Below, in pieces: positions 11,364 to 22,900 of a stretch of DNA of 64,000 nt. Where the stretch lies: the NCBI GenBank assembly GCA_003290165.1, contig QNQO01001859.1, forward strand, positions 124,001 to 188,000, read 5' to 3'. The stretch is from Berberis thunbergii. Its lineage: Eukaryota; Streptophyta; Magnoliopsida; Ranunculales; Berberidaceae. The notes under the pieces were generated by a model, which saw only the letters and a program-made list of their open reading frames with translations, was not told the origin of the DNA and did no database searches. Numbering within the stretch: the stretch's first letter is position 1; each line of letters begins with the position of its first letter. Made by a program: the position numbers and the translations under genes.

Positions 11364-13320
11364 TCTATAATATAAAAGGAAAATGCTAGCTTTGGGGATT
11401 TTCACCAGAAAGAGTGCATACCTTAAAAACACCCCTCACCCATCCAAAGAGTCACCTTTTTTTTACTTAAATACATCTCTTTGGCTAACACACAGAGTTG
11501 TCGTGGCAAATTCGTATCACTCTTCTATACTTTCATTTTCCAAAATGATTGTGCCCCTCTATTCTACCTTAATTTATCCACACACGTTTGGATTCAACTA
11601 TCATCTGTCTGTTTTGATATGATTTTGTTGAATAATCTTTGTTGGGATGGCAATCAGAGTCTTCATGTACCCGGCGGGTCCCAGAATTTTGGTCGGGGCA
11701 TAATGGCAATGCTAATAATTTTTCCTACCTCGGGTTGATAATTTAATAACAAGTTTGTAGACACTCAAATAAAAAACATATAAATAATAAGAAGTTCTAC
11801 AGACATCCAGTAGACACTCAAATGAAAAAAATATAAATTGCAATTGTATTTGTTGTAAACTTGATCTATTACTAACAATGTGAGGGAGATAAATATATTA
11901 ATTAACAAAAATGATATGTTCCATGAGGATAAAACGTGGGTCAATTGAAAAACTTTTGAATGACAAACCACTATGCCAAAACAATGCAAATAATATGAAA
12001 GATGAACAATATAAAAATGACTTACGGATATTAAAAGTTGATTCTTTAAAAGGCCAAACACAATAAATGCTATAGCGCACACTAGCACTATAAAATGACA
12101 ATTGTTTGTTATTATCTACACAATAATTTAAAAAAGAATACTACATGAAAAATAATAATAGTATTTCTCAAATTAGTATAGTTTACATAAATTACTACCA
12201 TTTACATGATGTCGTCAAAAACTTAAACAACTCCATTCATTTTTTTAATAATGTGTAGGAATCTCTTATGCATGTTTTAAAAAAAAAAAGCAAGACAAAA
12301 ATAAATAAATACAAAACACATGTAAATAATAAGCTTACCCTGTTTGTTAGTGAGGCTGAATAAATAACTAAGTTACATATTCCCGTTAAAATCTGGCAAA
12401 TGAGTATTCTTATTTTATTTATTAATAAAGGAAATAGTTAGAAATATAATTATCAAGATTGCAACAACACATATGCTTCCCTTTGCCATGTTACGGATTT
12501 GTTCATTTAATGCATAGTTCAAGTAGAAAATGATGAATCATATCAAAGATGGCAACAACCACGTAAAATGACATAGTCACATGTACAATGGTCAGTGGAG
12601 GAGAAAACATGGGGCTTGTCATCCCACATTCAAGATATACATCTACAATGAGAGTTCCATTAGGAATTGTGTGTCTTCGTCCTGATTTTGAGAATGTCTA
12701 AAACGCTCTCCCAGCTCTATCGAATTTACAAGAAAAATCAATAGCTAGGTGAATAATGGACAAAAGGTATTTTTGTCATTTTAAATTACACATATGTACC
12801 ATTTTACCCTATCAAATTCAGATTATTTACGATCTAAAACCTGCCCCTTTAAAATATTGTTAATTATACCTAAGCCTAACATAATTTATTTAAAGCCCTT
12901 CAATTACCCATAAATTATAAAAAAAAACCTCACATCGAAAATTTTAACTTTCCATCAAAATCAACATCTGTAAACATTCATTAATTACACCTAGGGCCAA
13001 TATATAATTATTTCAAACCCTCAAATTATCTAGAAATTATAAAAAGGCCATTACATCTAACTTTTCAATTTTCTAATTTGCCGTTAACATTTCATATTTT
13101 TGCAATCAAAACCAATACCTCTCAAACACTGAATAATTATACACATGCCCCTGACATAAATTATTTGAAGCCCCTTATTTATTTATAACTATACATATGC
13201 CCTTACAATTATATATAATTAATTTATTTAGAAATTCAATAATAATCTTATTATTGAATTATTGTAATAAAATTAAAAATACTGAATAACCGCACACGTA
13301 GGGCGCGTCGACATCCTAGT
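11364..13320 (+). mobile_element. Helitron-like element, non-autonomous (candidate)
   Basis: The left end TCTATAATATAAAAGGA resembles plant Helitron 5' ends (TC then AT-rich). The right end GGGCGCGTCGACATCCTAGT finishes with the CTRRT signature. The interior is AT-rich without coding sequence and near its 3' end holds three diverged copies of a ~125 bp unit (about 12858, 12985 and 13135). The flanking bases are G and A rather than the canonical A and T, which lowers confidence. A second, inverted and diverged copy of its right end lies at about 15267. Confidence 0.45.
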
Positions 13321-13689
13321 ATACGATATTTTTTTTTATTAATTATTAGATAGCATAAATATTAAATTATGCCTATAAAACATTGTCGATTTCATTCAAT
13401 TTATTAAATGTCAAAGTTATTAATTTAGAGAGGTTAGACTGTACATACAATGCTAGCTTACTATTTATCTTGTAAATCAATGTATGCTAGCACAATATTT
13501 TGTATGTGACTTGAAATAACTATCCCTAACATTGCAAACAATTTTTTTTTTATATTAACCTGGGAAACTAATTATTCAATAACAAACTTTCAAACATGAG
13601 AGCCTTATAGCACATTAAATGTTCTAAGGCTAGAAAGGAAAAAAGAGAGTCAAATGTTGTAAAGCAATTTCAGGGGTGTTGTTCATATT
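13321..13689. other. AT-rich spacer, nothing recognised
   Basis: AT-rich sequence between the Helitron-like end and the LINE relic. No repeats or coding potential seen. Confidence 0.5.
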
Positions 13690-15226
13690 TCAATTGTTGA
13701 TATCACCATTAGTGGCTTCTTTTGTTTGGATAAATTTTCTTATTGCTTTTAAGAAGATGAAACCATTGGTGAAATGGCAAATCATAGATGGAAAAAATGT
13801 GGGACTTCTGGAAAGAGGCTTCAGTCAAACCAGGATTCATTTTGGATGATTGCAAACAATAGATAGAGCTGTTCAATCTTTCAGGGCTTCCTCATCATGT
13901 GGCAAATATTATGTTGGAGTCCGATTTAAATGAAGTGGTATGGAATGATAATTTGATTATGACTCTTTTCCTTACTCATGTGGCTCTACCTTTTAAATTT
14001 TCTAGTGGATGTGATAAGCTTCTTTGGATGTTTGATAAGAAATGTTTTTGTTTTTTTGGGTCAAAAGTTCACTAAAGCGGTCAATGAGTATCATACCTCA
14101 ATCAATTGCTCAACTTTTATTCCATTCTCTTATTCCAAGCAACTTTTAGGAAAATCTGGAGTATAAAAGCTCCACATAGAGCAATCTTTTTAGTGTGGAA
14201 AATTTGTAAGACCATTATCCCTACTCTTGCAAACTTGGTGAAGTTACATATTCCTATTGAAATTGTGTGTGCTTTCTGTTTTAAGCATTCAAACTTCTAT
14301 CCATATTGTCTTTCACTGCCTATGTGTTACATTGGTGGAGGTTATCACCCCTACCTATTGATTGGTCAAGCTAAGAGTTACAATTCAATACAACCGAGCA
14401 AATTATGAACTTTATGTGGGATACAACCCATTGTCACATCAAATAAGAAGAAGAAATGTTTTCTCAATTCACTTCATGTTTGAATGCTATTTGGTTCCTC
14501 CGGAAATATCTTATTTTTAGGGGAAACTTGCAAGTGATTGTGCATTTATGCTTGATCTGCAATGTAATTGGTCTCAATGGAAGAAACAATGGTTATCTTG
14601 CCCCAACCAAGTGGTTGGCAATTTCTTTGATAATGGTTTTGTTGATGTTTATGATTAGATATCTCTGAACTACGTGCTTTCAAATGCTAACATTAATATC
14701 CAGGTCCATGCCTCAGTGAATCAGGCTATTGATCACAACCAATTAGATGCAAATCATTATAGTTTTTAGTTGCAGAATGTTGGTTTTGTTTCTAGCCTTC
14801 AAGATGAAACTGATCACATGTTTCAATTTGTTTTTATGAATATGAATGTTGCATCTCAGCATACTCATAATGTCCATTCTCTTGAACCTACCGTTTTGCT
14901 TGATTCATATCTTCATGAGAGTTGACGTCATTCAAATGTTGCGTGGGTCATTTATGATGTCAATTTTCATCAATTGACAAAATAGGAAGTTATTGAAATT
15001 GTTTGCTTTTCATAATCATGGAAAGTTTTTGTGCTAAGGTGCTTTTAAGATTGAAAGTAGAATGCTTAATAACACTATGGCAAATGTGTTGCTGTTGAAA
15101 CTGCTATTCTCTTGATTTAGGCAAATTATTGGAAGAAAGGTTTTTTGCTTGGTGATTTGAGCACTCTAAATTCAATCATATATGAAGCAAAATCTGCAGG
15201 TTTGGATTCAGTTTAATGAGTATGGA
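13690..15226 (+). pseudogene. Relic of a LINE reverse-transcriptase polyprotein, C-terminal part
   Basis: Translated pieces in changing frames follow the C-terminal half of plant non-LTR polyproteins. A DKLLWMFDKK-like strand near 14020 precedes a zf-RVT-type segment (RKIWSIKAPHRAIFLVWK, 14153-14210, then a C-x2-C-like pair near 14270). Further on come NAIWFLRK near 14485 and an RNase H-like tail (VHASVNQA near 14710; ANYWKKGFLLGD near 15125). Stops and frameshifts are frequent. No poly(A) tail or target duplication was found, so its limits are approximate. Confidence 0.65.
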
Positions 15227-15266
15227 CGCCTATTATTTGATAATCCAAAATGGACGGTCGTGTAAA

Positions 15267-15815
15267 TTAGGGTGTGGACGCGCACTATGTATGAGTATAT
15301 ATTAAATATTTTTTATTCATTATAAAAATTTAATAAGTCAAATTTAAAAATTTTATGAGTAAAATATTGTAACTGAATATTACACTCTCACTATTGTAAG
15401 ATATAATATAATTGGGGATTTCAAATAAATTATGTTAAAGGTTTAATTATAATTAATCAATGTTTGAGATGAACTGGTTTTGATTGTAAAATGTATTAAA
15501 TGTGAAAGACAAAATGACATATCCAAAAGTTAGATGTAACGACCTATTTATAGTTTATAGATAAATGCGAGACTTCAAATAAATTATGTTAGAGGCTTAT
15601 ATAATTAAGAAATGTTCAAATAAATTATTTATATTTTTTTTCATAGCCTTTTGTTCTATAATTTTATTTGTCGAGACCTTAACTTTGAGGCTCACAACCT
15701 AGCTAACATATAGCAGGCCAACAATTATATGCTATATTGGCTATATGCTTTTAACAAATAAATGTTTAGATGACTGATTTTGATTGTAAATAGTCTCAAT
15801 TTGAGGGAGTATAAT
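15267..15815 (-). mobile_element. Inverted, diverged partner of the Helitron-like 3' end
   Basis: TAGGGTGTGGACGCGC at about 15267 matches the reverse complement of the end at 13301-13320. The following AT-rich stretch, including TTCAAATAAATTATGTTA (15420, 15575), also matches the reverse complement of the repeated unit at 12880-13165. It lacks a clear 5' end. Confidence 0.45.
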
Positions 15816-16916
15816 GATAAACACGAGTAATAATGTTATTTCATTTATAAGACACAATTTTGTCTCTGACACTGTTCAATTATCTATTTATTTTGCTCGT
15901 AAATCTACATTACAATTCAGAATGGTGTTTTACTATTCATTGCTGACTGGGACAAAGTTAAATCATAAAGATTAGAGATAAAAGATGGTTATGATTGAAA
16001 GTTGGGAAATATATTGAATTTGAGGGTTAGATTCATTTTCTATGAAGACATATTTGTAAATATAAAACATGTAGAATGACAAAAATAATGAAAAAACTTT
16101 TGAAAAAAGTTGGTGGAATGTACATGTGGCGAAGAGAGAAAATATTTTGTTTTCCTTTTAGCAAAATGAAAATTATCATAACTATCTACATCGTTGTCGG
16201 ATTTTAATAAACTTAGTATCGTTGAAATGCATTTTTGAAGATCTTTCGAACAAAATCAATGATCAATACAGGAGACAAAATATTAATAATATATATTTCA
16301 TAATTAAATAAACGCATAATGTATTACACATCTTTAATATTTTTAAAAGCAATGAGACGAGCCGATCATACCAGAAAAAATGAATCGGACATCTTAATGC
16401 AAATTTAAACAAAAACCGTAATTTCATGTTTTGGTGAATTCAAAGATTGGGAAGGCCTCATTATCGGCGGTTAAATTTTTTTCCCAACTGATTCAAGTTT
16501 GACTGAATAAGTCTACACTTAGAATTAACTTATACTTCAATACTGATTGAGAGCGAAAATGAGGATAGTGATAGAAGTGTTTAGTATAAAATAATTAAAA
16601 AAATAAAATTATGTGAAGTACCTACTGCGCATGACACATTGTAATATAAAACAAGTGAAAATCAGGACATTTCTACTGAGTACAGATATATTAATAGTAG
16701 TCTAGTGTGGAATGCTCTCAAACTTCCCAAGGCTTTGCATTAATGCATTACTACCTTTTAATATATACAGTATCCTTTATCCCTGAACTCTCTCAGACTC
16801 AAAGCCCACTCAAACTCGAAGACCTAATTTTATCTCTCTTACAAATCCTCGCTTCATTTCTTCTCGCTCTCTCTAGCGATCTCCACTTGATCTTCTTCTT
16901 CTTCTTCAGAGTCTCC
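15816..16916 (+). promoter_or_regulatory. Upstream region and 5' leader of the API5-like gene
   Basis: AT-rich up to about 16700. The last 150 bp before the ATG turn CT-rich, as in many plant 5' leaders. A TTTAATATATACAG stretch near 16758-16771 could serve as a TATA box, with the start of transcription some 30 bp further on. No transposon is recognised here. The promoter call rests on position and composition only. Confidence 0.35.
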
Positions 16917-19900
16917 ATGGCGGACGGCTCCGAAGACATCGAGAAGCTCTACGAGTTCGGCGAGCGCCTCAACGAAGCCAAAGACAAGTCTCAGGTCATT
17001 ATTTTCCTCTCTTGCTGCTTCCGCTCTCTTCTAGGGTTTCGAATTTCTTCAAACACTCTAAAATCTCTCTTTGACTCAGTATCTTGATTCGATTTGAGTG
17101 TTTACAGAATGCCAAGGATTACGAAGGAATCATCAGCTCGGCGAGAGGAAGTATAAAGGCTAAGCAACTGGCAGCGCAGCTGATTCCAAGGTTCTTCAAG
17201 TTCTTCCCTACTCTCCACAACCAAGCTCTCGACGCCCATTTCGATTTGTGCGAAGAAGAGGAGCTCCGAGTGAGTAATTGTTTTCACCTCTCTTTGTTTT
17301 CTTAATTGTTTTATTTAGTTAATGCAAGTAGAACTAGATATTAGGTCCCAAATGCAGAGAATAAATGCTAAGATAGTTTGTCTTCTCTTCGGGTGAGAAG
17401 TGTACCACAATTTGCATAAAAAAATGATTGCTTCCTCAATTGATAAACTTTGGCTGCTTGAATAAGCAAAGCCATGTACAAATAAACCGAAATAAAAGGA
17501 AACTATTAGCTGGACTACAACCCACGTAAAACAGAACCTAACTAACTGAATTGGAGTGGACGTAAAACTCACAACCATCGCACGTAAAATTCTCAACTGT
17601 CAAGACCCAGTCGATTCTTGCTCTTCATGTCCCAGCTTATCCCTAGTATTTAGGATCTGGCTTATGGCCCCTCTCCGAACGCCGTGGCCCCACAATACCT
17701 CTTCCATCATGTGGATCCTTGTCCTCAAGGTCCAAATTTGGAAACATCTCCCGTAACTTCTTTGTTGGCTCTCCCGTTGCCTCCTCGACTGGAAGGTGCT
17801 TCCATTGGACTAAGCTTTCTTCAACCAGTTGGGTGCCTTGATTGATCCAGCAGTAGTCTAAAATAGTTTGTGGCTTTAATAAGACGATCCCTTCATCGGT
17901 GAATGGTGGTAACTCGGCATGTGACGTTTCAGCATTGTCCCCGTTGTCTTGGTATCGTTTGAGGAGTGACACGTGAAACAATGGGTGAATACGCGCCCCT
18001 TCCGGTAATTGTAACTTATACGCGACATGCCCGATCTTCTCTAGAATCTTGTAGGGTCCATAAAAACGACTAGCTAGTTTATGTTGGACCCGTTTGAAGA
18101 CTGTTTGCTGGTGGTATGGGTGCAGTTTCAGAAGTACCCATTCATCGACATGGAATGAAATATCCCTTCTTTTCTTATTTGCCATCTGCTTCATTCTGGT
18201 CACCGAGTTCTCTAAGTTGGCCTTCAGCTGCCGTAGCAATTCATCTCTGCTTATGAGTTGCTGATCAACTTCATGTACCGGTGAAAGTTCGTCTTTGTAT
18301 GTCGGAATGGAAGGCGGCAATCTTCCATACATCGCCTGAAAAGGGGTCATCCCTGTTGAAATATGGTGTCGTATTATACCAATATTCCGCCCAAGGTAAA
18401 TAGTCGCTCAATTTTCGTGGCCAGTAATGAACAAAACACCAAAGATATTGCTCGACGCAGCAATTGATGACTTCCGTCTGGTCATCCGTCTTCAGGTGGT
18501 ATGCGGAAATGAGGTGTAGTTTTGTGCCCGACAGTTTGAAAATTCTTTCCGGAAGTTACTGATGAAGATTGGGTCTTGATCACTAATAATTGATTTAGGC
18601 ATGCCGTGAAGCTTGATGATGCCTTCCACAAATTTCTCTGCAACAGTTTTTGCAGTAAAAGGATGACTTAAAGTAAGGAAATGAGCGGACTTACTAGTCT
18701 ACAACCACCATGATGGTGTCCTTTCCCTGTGAAACCGGTAAGCCCTCAATAAAGTCTAAGGTGATGTCGCCCCATACTTGGCACGAGATTGGCAGCGGTT
18801 GAAGAAGCCTAGCTGGAGCTAAGGTCTCGACTTTTATTTTCTGGCGTACCTCGCATCCCTTGATGTAGTCTTGCACTGATCTATGCATCCCAATTTCTTG
18901 TACGTAGGTCGCCCGAATGACCCCCACCTTGGTGTTATGCATTTCGTGTAACGGTTTGGTTCTTAAGGTGACATCATTTGGAACAATGACCCTTCCTTTG
19001 TATAATAATAGCCCTTGGTGCCACGTATATGATCCTCCAGGTTGTTCGGTGGCCACACAGACCTTTGACTAAATGTACTGGTCTCCCTCTGCGGCTTTTT
19101 TAATTTCCTCCCATAAGCTAACCCGCGGAAAGAAAATATGGTGAAGAATGGGACTACCTTGTTTTCGAGAGAGAGCGTCAGTTGCGGAGTTCTCATGGCC
19201 CGACCTGTATTTAATTTCATAATCATAGCCCAAAAGCTTAGCAACCCATTTTTGTTGCTTCGGAGTTGCTATTCATTGCTCTAGAAAATATTTGAGACTA
19301 CGTTGATCGGTTTGAATATAGATTTTTTTACCTAGAAGGTAATGCCGCCAGGTACGTATGGCTTCGACGATAGCGAACATCTCCTTGGTGTACGTCGACC
19401 GGGATTTCTTGGTCACTCCGAGGGCTTGACTCATATATGTCACTGGTTTGCCTTGTTGAGACAGGACCGCTCCAATTCCTTCCCTGGATGCATCAGTGTC
19501 AATAGTGAAATCATCGTTGAAATTTGGCATGGCTAATGTAGGCGTGGTCATCATGGCTTGTTTGAGAGCAAGGAAGGCGGATTCAACTTCTCCATGCCAT
19601 CCGATTGGCCATTTTTGAGAAGATTGGTGAGAGGCCGAGCTTTGAGGCCGTAATCTTTGATGAACTTTCGGTAATAACTTGTCAAACCTGAAAACCCACG
19701 TAGTTCCGAAATGTTAGTAGGTTGAGGCCAGGCTTCCATAGCAGCAATTTTATTTTCATCCACTTTCACGCCTTGACTAGTGATGATGTGCCCATTTGCT
19801 AGCTTTAACAAAGCACAACTCAATATTTCGAAAGTCTGCCTTACATGCATTAAATGATGATCCCAATCCGGACTATAGACCAAAATATCATCAAAGAAAA

Positions 19901-22900
19901 CTAATATGAATTTTCGAAGATGACGTCGAAAAATGGAGTTCATGATAGCTTGGAATGTGGAAGGTGCATTATATAAGCCGAATGGCATAACCAAGTATTC
20001 GTAATGTCCATTTTGTGTTCGGAAAGCAGTGTATGGGTATCATCTGGTTTAACTCGTACCTGATGGTACCCGCCCTTAGGTCAAGCTTGGTAAAATAAAA
20101 AGCACTGTAGAGCTCATTCAGCATATCATCCACTGTGGGGATTGAAAATCGGTCTTTAATGGTTGCCTTCTCGATGATATGGTTGTCGGGGTTGGGGTTC
20201 TCCTGGATTGCAAGCAAGACTTCGGAGAGGCGGTTGAGCGTTTCTTCCACATGACGAAACCTGTTGGCCATGCTGAGCTCTATCCTGTGTAACCCATCCT
20301 GCACTCCACCAATTCCAGCTTCTAACTGCTCAATACGCTTTTTATTGGTTCCCATAGATAACCTGGCTTTAATGCCAATTATTAGGTTCCAAATGTAGAG
20401 AATAAAATGCTAAGATAGTTTGTCTTCTCTTCAGGTGAGAAGTGTACCACAATTTGCATAAAAATGATTACTTCCTCAATTGATAAACTTTGGCTACCTA
20501 AATAAGCAAAGCCACGTACAAATAAACCGAAATAAAAGGAAACTATTAGTTGGACTATAACCCACATAAAACAGAACCTAACTAACTGAATTGGAGTGGA
20601 CGTAAAACTCGCAACCATCGCACGTAAAACTCTCAACTGTCAAGACCCAATCCATTTCTGCTCTTTACGTCCTAGCTTATCCCAAGTATTTAGGACTTGG
20701 CTTATGACCCCTCTCCGAACGTCGTGGCCTAACACTAGCTTCTCAAATTCAATTACAAACTTTTTAGGGCTTCCTATTGTTGCATGAATTGACGTTCAAA
20801 AGTGTGTTTACTTGGGGAATTGCATCGCTAATTATTTAATTTCGTGTCATTACTCTTGTGAGTTTGGAAGGTTAGGCTTAGAGTTGCTGACCTTGTTGTT
20901 TCACTTAATTGAACAGAGAGAGTCAATTGCTTACATCTAGTAGGCATGTTATTCAAAATCAACTAAACTCCTCCAAATTTTGCCCTTCCTAACAATTTTT
21001 GGTAAAGAGCTGTATCCTCATTTAGACACAATTAGTTTGGAAGCAATTTATTTGCATAGATGAATGGCATTATTTATCATTCATCAAGTGTGCTTTTGTA
21101 TTGTAGAATAGTTGTGTTTTGATTTTTGTTAGACCACTCTACCACATCCGGTTACGTCTTTTAATAGATATTCTTATGTGAGTTTTAGATACCAAGCTTT
21201 TTAAGTAGCGTGTTATATGTAGTCAGTTTAATTGATTGACCACAAATAACACTAACCTGATAATCACCTCTTTCAGTCATTAATTCTAGACATGCCAGGG
21301 TTGCATGTGTGAAGAAAAGCTATATAATCGTTATTAATAACATTCCTCTATTCAGGAGTACATCTTTAGATAATGCTCTTATTTCTTTAGGGAAAAACCT
21401 CTCAACTGATTGTGGCATTGCACATGATGCAAACATTTATAGGAGTTCATTCACTATCTCGTTTATGACTGTTACTGTTCCTACTGTCTGACAACACCAC
21501 AAGTGATTCGCTGAAGACCCAGTGCACCCATATAATCCCACATACCTTGGCTAGAAGCCTATAAAACAATGAAAAATGATCCTTAATTTTATCCTCCGTT
21601 TCACTTCTTGTACCCTAATGGAAGTATCTCCAGTAGGGACAGGGATTGAGGGAATACACAGGCCAAATCAATCCTTATTCAATCTAATAGTAAAGTTCCA
21701 GTAGCCTTTGATTTGGAAGAATGCTCCCTTTGAAGGGACTTCATAATTGCCAAGAACAAGGCAAATCAAATCAGTTACTTGGCAAATAATGTCTCATGGG
21801 TGTCGACTATGGTGGATTATATGAAATTCGTCAAAGAGATCTTATTTAATATAAGTGTAGGGGTGATTGCACCTGACTTTGGCATGATGCTTAATTGGCG
21901 GTGAGTTCCCTTGAGAAAGATTCCCTAGTATTTTCTTTGGGAAGTTGTATTGAAGATCTGGTGTGGAATATCAGGCTTATGAGAAACTTATTTGTATGGG
22001 AAAAGGGGGAAGATCATCAAGTTGGTTGGATTACTTGAAGGGGTTGCCTTGAAGGAAGAAAATGATGAATGCAAATTGGAATGGGGAAGACAAGAAAGGA
22101 CTATCCTTCAAATCCTTTTTTACCAAATTGATTGAAGGGTAAGTCTATATCATTAATGATATGTATGAAGGGGTTGTAACAAGTGTCCGCTCAGTAGGTG
22201 GGATGTCTAGTGAATTTTCAGTGTCAGTAGGACTACATCAAGGGTCGGCGTTAGTTCCATATCTCTTTGCTTTGGTCATGGATGAGTTGACGAGACATCT
22301 GCAAGAAGATGTACCTTGGTGCATGTTATTTGCAGATGATATTGTCTTAATGGATGAGACTAGTGCAGGTTTAAGTCAGAAATTAGTTAAGTGGCGGGAG
22401 GCTTTAGAGAGTAAAGCTTTTAGAATTAGCCGTTCGAAGGAGTATCTAGTGTGCAACTTTGGGTGTGAACCAAGAGGGAGAAGTAATGCAATTGAGATCG
22501 ACGGTGTCGAGGTCCCAGAGTGTGATGCTTTTCAATATTTAGGATCTATAATTCAAAAGAATGGGGCTATTGGAGAAGATGTAAACCATAGGATTAAAGC
22601 TGAGTGGTTGAAATGGAAAATGGCATCAGAAGTACTATGCGATAGAAGGATGCCTGCAAGGCTAAAAGGAAAATGTTATAAGACAATTGTTCGACCAGTC
22701 ATGCTATACGGTTCAAAATGTTGGGCTACTATGGGACAACATACGCATAGGATGGCGGTAGCAGAAATGCGTATGTTAAGGTGGATGTGTGGTAAAACTT
22801 GTAAGGATAAAATTAGAAATGAAAGAATTAGGAGATACTTAGGTGTAGCGCCCATAGAAGACAAAATTAGAGAAAGACGTTTGACTTGGTTTGGTCATGT

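Larger units (their letters stand above)
17339..20734 (-). mobile_element. Internally deleted chromovirus (Ty3/gypsy) in API5 intron 2
   Basis: LTRs of about 356 and 355 bp (17339-17694, 20380-20734) flank only 2.7 kb of interior. It lies antisense to API5. A near-match duplication CTAGA/CTAGC borders it. Next to the 5' LTR (on the minus strand) is TTGGCATTAAAGCC, a primer-site-like sequence. The LTRs differ by roughly 7-8 percent by eye, mostly C/T and G/A changes. Much of gag, all of the protease, part of the RT and part of the integrase are missing. Confidence 0.88.

Noticed and set aside
11765..12101. 107-codon minus-strand hydrophobic frame
   Set aside because: AT-rich DNA gives Phe/Ile/Leu-rich frames by chance; inside the Helitron-like element, no membrane-protein family recognised.
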